Assembly (NCBI RefSeq): GCF_050873445.1
Contig: NZ_JBNMIU010000016.1
Location: 1-39,336 of the forward strand
Direction of reading: 5' to 3'
Source: Acidaminococcus sp050873445
GTDB taxonomy: Bacteria > Bacillota > Negativicutes > Acidaminococcales > Acidaminococcaceae
Length of the DNA stretch: 39,336 bases
Shown: piece by piece, positions 32,872 to 39,336 of the stretch
Position numbering within the stretch: the first letter of the stretch is position 1
How the letters are laid out: each line of letters begins with the position of its first letter
Program-made: the position numbers and the translations under genes
The notes under the pieces: generated by a model
Told to the model about the DNA's origin: nothing
The model's input: only the letters and a program-made list of their open reading frames with translations
Database searches by the model: none

Positions 32872-34053
32872 ATGAAAGCACGTGCTATTGTGAATGATAT
32901 ATATGAAGTAGGGATCCGTGACTGGACCATGCGGGACTTCCACGGATTTGCTACTCCCCGGGGCGTCACTTACAACTCCTTCCTGATCATGGACGAGAAG
33001 GTCTGCCTGATCGATGGAGTGAAGGCCATGTTCGCCGAAGAACAGCTGAGCAACATCCGCACGATCGTGGATCCGGCCAAGATCGATTATGTGGTGGTGA
33101 ACCATGTGGAACCGGACCATTCCGGCAGTCTGCCCGCTCTTTCCAGGGCATGCCCCAATGCTGTCTTCCTGATCACCCCGCAGGGTGCCAATGAGCTGAA
33201 GGAACATTATGGCGACATCTTCAATCTGAAGATCGTGAAAAAAGGCGATACCGTCAGCCTGGGCAAACGGAGCCTGGCCTTCCAGCCCATCCCCATGCTG
33301 CACTGGCCTGATTCCATGGTCACTTACTGCCCGGAAGAACAGATCCTGTTCTCCAGTGATGCTTTTGGCCAGCACTACTGCTGCAGCAAGATGTTCGACG
33401 ATGAGACCGAAGTGGAGAATATGTTCTTCGAAGCCCAGCGGTATTTTGCCAACATCCTGATGCCCTACCGGAAACTGGTGCCCAATACCGTGAAACTGGT
33501 GCGGTCCCTGCCTCTGAAGATGATCTGCTCCTGCCACGGCGATATCTGGCGCAGCCATATCGATGATATCCTGCAAAGGTACGAAGACTGGGGCACCGGC
33601 AAGACCATGAACCGGGTCCTGGTGGTGTTCGACACCATGTGGGGCGGCACCGAAGCCATGGCCCGTGCCATGGTGAAAGGCATCGAAAAACAGGGCATGC
33701 GGGTGAAACTGTACCGGTACCACAGTGACCTGAAGGCCACCATTATCAGCGACCTGCTGACTGCCAAGGGGATCCTGATTGGTTCTCCTACCCAGAACTC
33801 CGGCATGATGCCTACCATCGGCGGTTTCCTGACCTATCTGAAGGGCCTGAAACCCACAGGTAAGAAGGCTGCTGCCTTTGGGACCTACGGCTGGGCCGGC
33901 GGTGCCGAAAAGGATATGGAAGCCATGATCAAGGATTCCGGTATGGAACTGCTGCCGGGCTACAACGTGAAATGGCGTCCGCTGCCGAAAGAACTGGAAG
34001 CTGCGGAACAATACGGTTTTGACTTTGCTGAAAAGGTCAGCAAGGGAGAATAA
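32872..34053 (+). CDS. Flavodiiron protein (A-type flavoprotein, FprA/ROO-like)
   Basis: Reduces O2 to water and/or NO to N2O, protecting anaerobes from oxidative or nitrosative stress in the cytoplasm. The 393-residue product joins a metallo-beta-lactamase-like domain (1-250) to a flavodoxin domain (about 252-393). Diiron ligands are visible: H78, E80 and D82 in NHVEPDHSG, H144 in LHWPDS, D163 in FSSDAFG and H222 in CHGDIW. The FMN-binding loop is VVFDTMWGGTEAMA. There is no C-terminal rubredoxin or flavin reductase fusion, so electrons must come from separate partners. AAAGGAG upstream of the ATG, with its own strong promoter. O2 versus NO preference cannot be read. Confidence 0.95.
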   Translation: MKARAIVNDIYEVGIRDWTMRDFHGFATPRGVTYNSFLIMDEKVCLIDGVKAMFAEEQLSNIRTIVDPAKIDYVVVNHVEPDHSGSLPALSRACPNAVFLITPQGANELKEHYGDIFNLKIVKKGDTVSLGKRSLAFQPIPMLHWPDSMVTYCPEEQILFSSDAFGQHYCCSKMFDDETEVENMFFEAQRYFANILMPYRKLVPNTVKLVRSLPLKMICSCHGDIWRSHIDDILQRYEDWGTGKTMNRVLVVFDTMWGGTEAMARAMVKGIEKQGMRVKLYRYHSDLKATIISDLLTAKGILIGSPTQNSGMMPTIGGFLTYLKGLKPTGKKAAAFGTYGWAGGAEKDMEAMIKDSGMELLPGYNVKWRPLPKELEAAEQYGFDFAEKVSKGE

Positions 34054-34059
34054 TACAGA

Positions 34060-34118
34060 CCATTCCGGAGGGAATGGATAGCGTTGGGAAAGGGGTTGTC
34101 GCAGACCGCGGCAACCCC
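34060..34118 (+). other. Two consecutive hairpins upstream of rlmB
   Basis: CCATTCC (34060-34066) pairs perfectly with GGAATGG (34071-34077). GGGGTTGTCGC (34092-34102) pairs with GCGGCAACCCC (34108-34118) over 11 bp with one G-U pair. Neither has a T-run. They fill most of the flavodiiron-rlmB gap, and the second ends 22 bp before the rlmB start. Confidence 0.5.
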
Positions 34119-34139
34119 ACCCTCATATCAGGAGGAATT

Positions 34140-34892
34140 ATGCAAGACGTGATCGTGGGACGGAATGCGGTACGGGAGGCTCTGCGCAGCAGCCGTTCCT
34201 TTAATAAGGTACTGGTCCAGGAAGGCAGCCACGGCGGCAGCCTGGGAGAGATCATCAGCCTGGCGGAAGCCCGGAAGATTCCGGTGGAAAAAGTGACGAA
34301 GGAAGTGCTGGACCGTCTGGCAGACGGGGTGCGGCACCAGGGCGTGGCGGCCCAGGGGGCGCCGGTGGCTTTCCAGGATCTGGATACGGTATTGGCCCAG
34401 GTGGCCAGCCGGGGTGAAACGCCGCTGCTGCTGCTGCTGGATGAACTCCAGGATCCCCAGAATGTGGGGGCCCTGATCCGGACGGCCAATGCGGCCGGGG
34501 TCCATGGGGTAATGCTTCCCCAGCGGCGCAGCTGTCCGCTGAATGCAGTGGTGGCAAAAATCTCCGCCGGAGCCGTGGAATACGTACCGGTGATCCAAAT
34601 CGGGAATATTCCCCAGACCATGAAAAAACTGAAGGAAAAGGGATTCTGGATCGTAGGGGCCGATATGGACGGTGCAGACCAGTATTTTGACGCCAACCTG
34701 ACCGGCCCCCTGGTACTGGTGGTGGGTGCCGAAGGAAAGGGCCTGGGACGGCTGGTGAAGGACAACTGCGACTTCATTGTGCGCATCCCCATGCTGGGGC
34801 AGGTATCCAGCCTGAACGCCTCCGTGGCCGGCGGGATTTTGCTGTATGACATCGTCCGTCAGCGGATCCTGGCGGAACGGAAGCAGAAATAA
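34140..34892 (+). CDS. rlmB: 23S rRNA (guanosine-2'-O)-methyltransferase RlmB (SpoU/TrmH family)
   Basis: Methylates the 2'-OH of a conserved G in the peptidyl-transferase region of 23S rRNA (G2251 in E. coli). The 250-residue product has the N-terminal RNA-binding domain (about 1-80: VIVGRNAVREALRS) and a SPOUT knotted methyltransferase domain with the three family motifs: LQDPQNVGALIRTANAAG, GAEGKGLGRL and IPMLGQVSSLNASVAGG. CAGGAGGA immediately before the ATG at 34140 supports that start. In Firmicutes rlmB is often just upstream of sigH, as here, which supports RlmB over TrmH. Confidence 0.93.
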   Translation: MQDVIVGRNAVREALRSSRSFNKVLVQEGSHGGSLGEIISLAEARKIPVEKVTKEVLDRLADGVRHQGVAAQGAPVAFQDLDTVLAQVASRGETPLLLLLDELQDPQNVGALIRTANAAGVHGVMLPQRRSCPLNAVVAKISAGAVEYVPVIQIGNIPQTMKKLKEKGFWIVGADMDGADQYFDANLTGPLVLVVGAEGKGLGRLVKDNCDFIVRIPMLGQVSSLNASVAGGILLYDIVRQRILAERKQK

Positions 34893-34954
34893 AAAGGGCC
34901 GGCGCAGGCTGGATCCTTTCTGTCAGGAGTCACATATATCTGTAAAGAAGGTGG

Positions 34955-35695
34955 ATGCCATTGCAGGATGAAAGCTGCAAACTGTATGATACCTTATCCG
35001 ATGAGGAACTGATCCGGCTGATCCAGGAACGGGATGACCGCCAGGCCCAGGATTACCTGCTGGACAAATACAAGGAGTTCGTGAAACTCCGGGCCTGCCG
35101 CTATTTCCTGGTGGGGGCCGAGAAGGATGACATGATTCAGGAGGGGATGATCGGCCTGTTCAAGGCCATCCGGGATTACCGCCCGGGCAAGCAGGCCTCC
35201 TTCAAGGTGTTTGCCGATGTGTGCGTGAACCGGCAGATCATTTCCGCCATCAAGAGTGCCACCCGGCAGAAGCATAAACCCCTGAACTGTTACGTATCCC
35301 TGGACAAACCAGTATACGATGACGGCAAGGAGCGGACACTGCTGGACATGCTGGGTTCCGCCCGGGGCATCGACCCGGAAGACCTGGTCATCGATCAGGA
35401 AGCTTTCAATGATATTGAAAAGAACGTGAACGATATGCTCAGCAGTTTGGAATGGCAGGCTCTGTGCAAATATCTGGAAAACAAATCTTACCAGCAGATT
35501 GCCCGGGAACTGGGCCGGGGACAGAAATCCATCGATAACGCACTCCAGCGGGTGAAGAAGAAACTGGAGAAATTTCTGGCAACCCGGCATCACGAACTGG
35601 ACCTGGCTACTCTGAACAAAGGGCTTCTCATCATGGCGGCAAAAGAACATCTTTTGCAGTCTGGAGAAAAGAATGATAGAATTGAAACAGTCTGA
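34955..35695 (+). CDS. sigH: SigH-type RNA polymerase sigma factor
   Basis: A sigma-70-family factor of about 245 residues. Region 2 is clear: YKEFVKLRACRYFLVGAEKD, DMIQEGMIGLFKAIRDYRPG and FADVCVNRQIISAIKSATRQKHKPLN, the SigH signature with the start of the linker. Region 4 is a helix-turn-helix, YLENKSYQQIARELGRGQKSIDNALQRVKKKL. After it comes an extra tail of about 35 residues not typical of Bacillus SigH (218 aa). AAGGTGG at 34947-34953 is too close to ATG 34955; TTG 34961 may be the true start. In spore formers SigH controls sporulation and competence. Position next to rlmB matches the ancestral order, but rpmG-secE-nusG do not follow directly. Confidence 0.88.
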   Translation: MPLQDESCKLYDTLSDEELIRLIQERDDRQAQDYLLDKYKEFVKLRACRYFLVGAEKDDMIQEGMIGLFKAIRDYRPGKQASFKVFADVCVNRQIISAIKSATRQKHKPLNCYVSLDKPVYDDGKERTLLDMLGSARGIDPEDLVIDQEAFNDIEKNVNDMLSSLEWQALCKYLENKSYQQIARELGRGQKSIDNALQRVKKKLEKFLATRHHELDLATLNKGLLIMAAKEHLLQSGEKNDRIETV

Positions 35696-35822
35696 GGTAT
35701 GATTTCCCTCTGCCAAAGAAAAAAACGCTTGTTTGCAGGAATTTCCTTTCCATCCGGCGAATAAATCACTATCGATGGCGGAGAAAATCGTATGCGGAAA
35801 AAACAAAGGGAGGACGATACAC

Positions 35823-36284
35823 ATGAGCCAAATGGAAGAATTCCTGAACCAGGTGGAAGCTGTCAAAGCCAAAACCGAAAAAGTCCTGATTGTGACTGGC
35901 AAACCCGGCAGCGGCAAGAGTAAACTGCTGCGGGAAGCCGCTGAAAGCAAAGGCTGGGATTATATCGATACCCGCCTGCTGATTACTGAAGAATTCCTGA
36001 AGCTGCTGCCCAGCGAACGGAAAGAACAGGCTCCGGAAATGCTGACCAGGGAACTGATCGACCACCGGGGCGATGTGATCCTGCTGGATCGGGTACAGAC
36101 CCTGTTCGTACCGGTGTTCCACATCGATCCCAAGAGTGTGATCGATGCCCTGGGCAAAGCCTATACTGTGGTCCTGGCATGGCCGGGCTATGTAAATGAT
36201 GGCCTGCTGTGCTATGATAAATTCGACGGCACGGAATCCATCCGCATTTCCGCAGCGGATTATACGATTTTTGAAGTGGAATAA
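35823..36284 (+). CDS. Small P-loop protein resembling BrxF of BREX type 3
   Basis: A 153-residue P-loop NTPase. Walker A is GKPGSGKS (G26-S33) and the Walker-B-like strand is DVILLDRV (D84, D89), followed by LFVPVFHIDPKSVIDAL and VVLAWPGYVNDGLLCY (W120). The order P-loop, LLDxxxxLFxPxxxxDP and a final AWxG block with a downstream Tyr is how I know the BREX-3 protein BrxF, which has a similar length. No other BREX gene (brxC, pglX, pglZ, brxL or brxA) is near. GGGAGG at 35810-35815 precedes the ATG. It is 24 bp upstream of pfkA and probably co-transcribed. It may be a domesticated ATPase with a cellular role; the homology call rests on memory of motif order. No coiled coil or membrane segment is visible. 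Confidence 0.6.
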   Translation: MSQMEEFLNQVEAVKAKTEKVLIVTGKPGSGKSKLLREAAESKGWDYIDTRLLITEEFLKLLPSERKEQAPEMLTRELIDHRGDVILLDRVQTLFVPVFHIDPKSVIDALGKAYTVVLAWPGYVNDGLLCYDKFDGTESIRISAADYTIFEVE

Positions 36285-36308
36285 GAGGAAAAAGAGAAGG
36301 TGAGTCCA

Positions 36309-37448
36309 ATGCAGGCACAAAAGAGAGGAACCCTGGCAGTCCTCACCGGGGGCGGCGACTGCCCCGGGCTGAATGCGGTAATCCGCGCGGTGGTCAAGAC
36401 AGCCATCCATTGCGGGTTCGAAATCTATGGGATTTCCAACGGCTTCCATGGACTCATCAACGGGGATATGAAACCCATGGGCCTGGCAGATGTGTCCGGA
36501 ATCCTGCCCCGGGGCGGGACTATCCTGGGTACCACCAACCGGGATAACCCCTTCAAGTACATGGTGGGCCAGGATGATGCCGGCAATCCCATCTACGAAG
36601 ATAAGCGGGATGTGGTGGTGAAGAACCTGGAAGACCGGAATATTGACTGTCTTGTCGTCATCGGCGGGGACGGCAGCCTGAAGATCGCCTATGACCTGCA
36701 CCGGTACTGCGGCGTGAACGTAGTGGGCGTGCCCAAGACCATCGACAACGATCTGCCCTGTACGGAACGGACCTTCGGCTTCGACACGGCCATGGCCATG
36801 GCCACCGAAGCCCTGGACCGGCTGCATACCACTGCGGAATCCCATCACCGGGTCATGGTGCTGGAAGTCATGGGCCGGTATGCGGGCTGGATTGCTCTCC
36901 ACTCCGGGATCGCCGGAGGGGCGGATGTGATCCTGATTCCAGAGATCCCTTATGATCTGGATGCGGTGATCCGCAAGATCCGCGACCGACAGCAGCACGG
37001 CAAGAAATTCAGCATCATCACCGTGGCCGAAGGGGCCAAACCCATCGGCGGACAGATGACCGTGGCCCGGCTGGTGAAGGGAAGCTTTGAACCGGTGCGT
37101 CTGGGCGGCGTGGGTGAAAAACTGGCCCGGGAAATCGAGGACAGGACGGGCATTGAATCCCGCTGCACCGTACTGGGGTATCTCCAGCGGGGCGGTTCTC
37201 CCACTGCCTATGACCGGGTGCTGTCCACCCGCTATGGCGCGGCGGCCGTGGAAGCCTGCCTGGATGAGGAATACAATGTAATGGTATCTCTCCAGGCCAA
37301 CGAAATCGTCAGGGTGCCTATCGCCAAGGTAGCTTCCCAGCCCCATCAGGTGCCGGTGGATTCGGATATCATCCGTACCGCACGGGAAGTGGGCATCTCT
37401 TTCGGAGATGAAAAAACAGCTGGAGATGCCCAGAGGGATCAAAAGTAA
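36309..37448 (+). CDS. pfkA: 6-phosphofructokinase (mixed ATP/PPi-type signature)
   Basis: Phosphorylates fructose-6-phosphate in glycolysis. The 379-residue product has the PFK blocks GGGDCPGLNAVIRA, VIGGDGSLKIA, PKTIDNDLPCTE with catalytic D146, EVMGRYAGWIAL and GYLQRGGSP. Substrate residues are mixed: G122 in GGDGS is the ATP type (E. coli G104), whereas K143 in PKTIDND is the residue usual in PPi-dependent enzymes (E. coli G124 position). This combination is known in the long bacterial PFK group with members that use ATP. GAGAAGG at 36294-36300 fits ATG 36309, 24 bp after the BrxF-like gene. The chain is about 60 residues longer than E. coli PfkA. A strong terminator follows. Confidence 0.92.
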   Translation: MQAQKRGTLAVLTGGGDCPGLNAVIRAVVKTAIHCGFEIYGISNGFHGLINGDMKPMGLADVSGILPRGGTILGTTNRDNPFKYMVGQDDAGNPIYEDKRDVVVKNLEDRNIDCLVVIGGDGSLKIAYDLHRYCGVNVVGVPKTIDNDLPCTERTFGFDTAMAMATEALDRLHTTAESHHRVMVLEVMGRYAGWIALHSGIAGGADVILIPEIPYDLDAVIRKIRDRQQHGKKFSIITVAEGAKPIGGQMTVARLVKGSFEPVRLGGVGEKLAREIEDRTGIESRCTVLGYLQRGGSPTAYDRVLSTRYGAAAVEACLDEEYNVMVSLQANEIVRVPIAKVASQPHQVPVDSDIIRTAREVGISFGDEKTAGDAQRDQK

Positions 37449-37457
37449 ATCAACCAC

Positions 37458-37518
37458 AAAGAGGAGTGGAATTTTTCCTGAATCAATGGGAAAAATCCGT
37501 GACTCCTCTTTTTTTTTG
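37458..37518 (+). terminator. Intrinsic terminator after pfkA
   Basis: AAAGAGGAGT (37458-37467) pairs with ACTCCTCTTT (37502-37511). An inner stem pairs GGATTTTTCC-like arms (37468-37478 with 37488-37498). A T-run of ten covers 37509-37518. Confidence 0.85.
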
Positions 37519-37531
37519 CTTCCGGATGCCC

Positions 37532-37537
37532 TATAAT
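37532..37537 (+). promoter_or_regulatory. -10 box for uppP
   Basis: A consensus TATAAT 52 bp before the uppP start. The -35 position falls in the T-run of the pfkA terminator and has only a T-rich match. Confidence 0.4.
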
Positions 37538-37589
37538 GTACAGGTTCGATTCAAAAAATAGCATAGCTGAATGAAGAAGGAGTATCATC

Positions 37590-38393
37590 ATGAGTGAAAA
37601 TCTGATCGCCGTATTGCTGGGCGTCGTGGAAGGGCTGACGGAATTCATCCCTGTTTCCTCTACCGGCCACATGATCATCGTGGGCCATATGATTGGCTTC
37701 CAGGGAAACCTGGCCAAGATCTTTGACGTGGTCATCCAACTGGGGGCCATCCTGGCCGTCCTGGTGCTCTATAAGGAGCGCTTTGCCCGGTTCCTGACCA
37801 AAGGGGGCTGGCAGCTGGGACGTGGCCTCAGCGGCTGGCATATCGCCGCAGGGTGCGTGCCCACCATGGCTTTTGCCTACCTGGTACACTCCTTCATCAA
37901 GAAATACCTGTTTTCTCCGGCTACGGTAGCTGTTGGCCTGGTGCTGGGCGCTATCCTGATGATCTATGCCGAGCACAGGATCAAAGGCCATGAGGCCGAA
38001 CTGGTGCAGGATGTGGATCACATCAGCATCCGCCAGGCTTTCTATATCGGTTTCTTCCAGTTCCTGTCCCTGTGGCCCGGGTTCTCCCGCAGCGGTTCCA
38101 CTATGGGCGGAGCCCTGCTGGTGGGTGTGAACCGGAAGGCCGGGGCCGACTTTACTTTCATCATGGCACTGCCCATCATGGTGGCTGCCTGTCTGTTCGA
38201 ACTGCTGAAGAACTTGGCTGCTTTGAGTGCCGGGGACTTGGTGGTACTGGCCATCGGTTTTGTCACTGCTTTCATCGTAGGCTACCTTTCCATCGTGTGG
38301 TTCATGAAGTTCCTGCAGCGTTCTACCCTGACTGCTTTTGGGATTTACCGCATCATCCTGGCCGTTTTTACGGTGTTCTATTTCTACCTGTAA
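37590..38393 (+). CDS. uppP: Undecaprenyl-diphosphatase UppP (BacA family)
   Basis: Dephosphorylates undecaprenyl pyrophosphate to regenerate the lipid carrier for peptidoglycan and other envelope glycans; it confers bacitracin resistance when overproduced. The 267-residue integral membrane protein has about seven to eight segments and both catalytic motifs: EGLTEFIPVSSTGHM (E14, E18, S24, H27) and PGFSRSGSTMGGALLVG. Length fits the family (about 265-275). GAAGGAG precedes the ATG. A terminator before it and the tRNA promoter after it make it a single-gene unit. Confidence 0.95.
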   Translation: MSENLIAVLLGVVEGLTEFIPVSSTGHMIIVGHMIGFQGNLAKIFDVVIQLGAILAVLVLYKERFARFLTKGGWQLGRGLSGWHIAAGCVPTMAFAYLVHSFIKKYLFSPATVAVGLVLGAILMIYAEHRIKGHEAELVQDVDHISIRQAFYIGFFQFLSLWPGFSRSGSTMGGALLVGVNRKAGADFTFIMALPIMVAACLFELLKNLAALSAGDLVVLAIGFVTAFIVGYLSIVWFMKFLQRSTLTAFGIYRIILAVFTVFYFYL

Positions 38394-38433
38394 GAGATTT
38401 ATAAAATTCCTTACACTTTTTTTGAAAAACCTG

Positions 38434-38462
38434 TTGACATTTTTGGCAAAGTCCTTTATAAT
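38434..38462 (+). promoter_or_regulatory. Consensus promoter of the tRNA operon
   Basis: TTGACA (38434-38439), exactly 17 bp, TATAAT (38457-38462). Both hexamers are perfect sigma-70 consensus, as expected for stable RNA. The first tRNA begins 23 bp after the -10. Confidence 0.92.
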
Positions 38463-38485
38463 CATCCTTGTTACGAACGAAAAGC

Positions 38486-38561
<76 letters not shown>

Positions 38562-38583
38562 AATATTCGTGACAGACAAATGT

Positions 38584-38668
38584 GGAGAGATTCCCGAGTG
38601 GTTAAAGGGAGCAGACTGTAAATCTGCCGCCTCTGGCTTCGAAGGTTCGAATCCTTCTCTCTCCACCA
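38584..38668 (+). tRNA. tRNA-Tyr (anticodon GTA)
   Basis: A class II tRNA with a long variable arm. Acceptor GGAGAGA/TCTCTCC, anticodon stem GCAGA/TCTGC with loop CTGTAAA, T-loop TTCGAAT. CCA is encoded. Confidence 0.97.
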
Positions 38669-38673
38669 AACAT

Positions 38674-38749
<76 letters not shown>

Positions 38750-38752
38750 CAT

Positions 38753-38828
38753 GCTGATGTAGCTCAGTTGGTAGAGCGTATCCTTGGTAAGGATAAGGTC
38801 ACCAGTCCGATTCTGGTCATCAGCTCCA
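38753..38828 (+). tRNA. tRNA-Thr (anticodon GGT), unusual C at position 55
   Basis: Acceptor GCTGATG/CATCAGC, anticodon stem TATCC/GGATA with loop TTGGTAA, T-stem ACCAG/CTGGT. All stems are perfect. The T-loop reads TCCGATT, so position 55 is C instead of the almost universal T (pseudouridine). CCA is encoded. Confidence 0.93.
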
Positions 38829-38834
38829 TTTTAT

Positions 38835-38911
38835 GGCGGCGTAGCTCAGTTGGCTAGAGCAGTCGGTTCATACCCGGCCTGTCCGCGGTTCAAATCCGTG
38901 CGCCGCTACCA
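38835..38911 (+). tRNA. tRNA-Met, elongator type (anticodon CAT)
   Basis: Acceptor GGCGGCG/CGCCGCT, with a G-U first pair. Anticodon stem GTCGG/CCGGC, loop TTCATAC. T-loop TTCAAAT. It lacks initiator features and looks like the Firmicute elongator Met; a lysidine-modified tRNA-Ile2 is a less likely alternative. CCA is encoded. Confidence 0.88.
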
Positions 38912-38921
38912 TTACCAACAA

Positions 38922-38945
38922 AGCCCCGATTTCGGGGCTATTTTA
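38922..38945 (+). terminator. Hairpin between tRNA operon and tuf
   Basis: AGCCCCGA (38922-38929) pairs perfectly with TCGGGGCT (38932-38939), then ATTTTA. The T-run is short, so read-through into tuf is likely. It begins 11 bp after the last tRNA. Confidence 0.6.
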
Positions 38946-38986
38946 AAATCTAATGAAAATCTGAAAACGCGTTGGGAGGTATTCTA

Positions 38987-39336
38987 ATGGCTAAAGAGAA
39001 ATTTGAAAGAACAAAACCCCATGTGAACATTGGTACCATTGGTCACGTCGATCATGGTAAGACGACCCTGACGGCAGCCATCACCAAGGTCCTGTCCGAA
39101 ACTCCGGGCTGCAAAGCCACTTTCGAAGCTTATGCCGATATCGATAAGGCTCCGGAAGAAAGAGAACGTGGGATTACCATCAATACCGCCCACGTTGAAT
39201 ATGAAACCACGAAAAGACACTATGCACACGTTGACTGCCCGGGGCACGCTGACTATGTAAAGAACATGATCACCGGTGCTGCACAGATGGACGGTGCCAT
39301 CCTGGTTGTTTCCGCTGCTGATGGTCCTATGCCTCA
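38987..39336 (+). CDS. tuf: Translation elongation factor Tu (5' part, cut by window edge)
   Basis: Delivers aminoacyl-tRNA to the ribosome using GTP. The 116 visible residues contain NIGTIGHVDHGKTTL (G1), ERERGITIN (G2), HVDCPGHADYVKNMI (G3) and GAAQMDGAILVVSAADGPMP, diagnostic of EF-Tu. GGGAGG at 38974-38979 precedes ATG 38987. No strong promoter is visible between the tRNA operon hairpin and the gene, so transcription may come from the perfect promoter of the tRNA operon. Confidence 0.98.
   Translation, partial: MAKEKFERTKPHVNIGTIGHVDHGKTTLTAAITKVLSETPGCKATFEAYADIDKAPEERERGITINTAHVEYETTKRHYAHVDCPGHADYVKNMITGAAQMDGAILVVSAADGPMP

Noticed and set aside
31729..34011. A 760-codon open frame on the minus strand
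   Set aside because: It lies antisense to the His-rich membrane protein and flavodiiron genes, whose plus-strand readings have clear motifs, promoters and ribosome sites. Its translation is His/Gln/Gly-rich without known motifs, typical of antisense frames in GC-rich genes.
34893..34924. Hairpin-like sequence after rlmB (AAAGG...CCTTT)
   Set aside because: The stem has mismatches and only a very short T-run, so it is too weak to call a terminator.

Overview
The window looks like chromosomal DNA from a Gram-negative-type member of the Firmicutes (class Negativicutes). An Acidaminococcaceae-like genome is my best guess. The base composition is moderately GC-rich. Firmicute-type genes and arrangements (rlmB next to a SigH-type sigma factor, strong AGGAGG ribosome sites, separate MetH reactivation protein, anaerobic flavodiiron protein, HydE) occur beside a complete RND pump and secreted proteins that imply an outer membrane. 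The genus is inference from gene content; no 16S gene is present. Almost all genes lie on the plus strand. Only the ppx gene (7541-9073) and the FAD oxidase gene (20620-22035) are on the minus strand.

Layout. 1-199: tail of an IS transposase cut by the window edge. 285-6512: a phosphate-starvation unit, with a strong terminator, a four-repeat Pho-box-like array, then pstS-pstC-pstA-pstB-phoU and a secreted alkaline phosphatase. 6615-7544: a LysR-type regulator. 7541-12920: polyphosphate metabolism, with a canonical Ppx/GppA phosphatase on the minus strand, a divergent and apparently degenerate Ppx-like paralogue, and polyphosphate kinase. 12980-13919: a small unknown protein, a cluster of DnaA-box-like sequences in the following gap, and a purine-type phosphoribosyltransferase. 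14013-20537: one-carbon and methionine genes (metF, a free-standing MetH reactivation-domain protein, a MetH lacking that domain, then the radical SAM enzyme HydE and a short MetE-like zinc methyltransferase). 20620-31567: an FAD-linked 2-hydroxyacid oxidase, a secreted FG-GAP-type protein, an RND pump (adaptor plus transporter), a YddA/SbmA-like ABC exporter and an AGCS amino-acid:cation symporter. 31789-34053: a membrane protein with a histidine-rich tail and a flavodiiron protein. 34140-38393: rlmB, a SigH-like sigma factor, a small orphan P-loop protein resembling BREX-3 BrxF, pfkA and uppP. 38486-39336: a five-tRNA operon (Thr-UGU, Tyr, initiator Met, Thr-GGU, elongator Met) and the start of tuf, an arrangement that recalls the E. 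coli tRNA-tufB locus.

How the genes work together. Phosphate uptake, signalling, scavenging (Pst-PhoU-PhoA) and storage (Ppk, Ppx) lie within 12.5 kb. The methionine block joins methyl-THF production (MetF) to B12-dependent transfer (MetH plus its split reactivator) and a second, zinc-type enzyme. The right end carries conserved core genes.

The items most worth a second look are the orphan BrxF-like protein in front of pfkA, the DnaA-box cluster at 13290-13343, the degenerate Ppx paralogue, the histidine-rich membrane protein, the Pho-box array and the tRNA-Thr(GGU) with C at position 55. I did not find CRISPR arrays, complete insertion sequences, rRNA or an obvious new multi-gene defence system.
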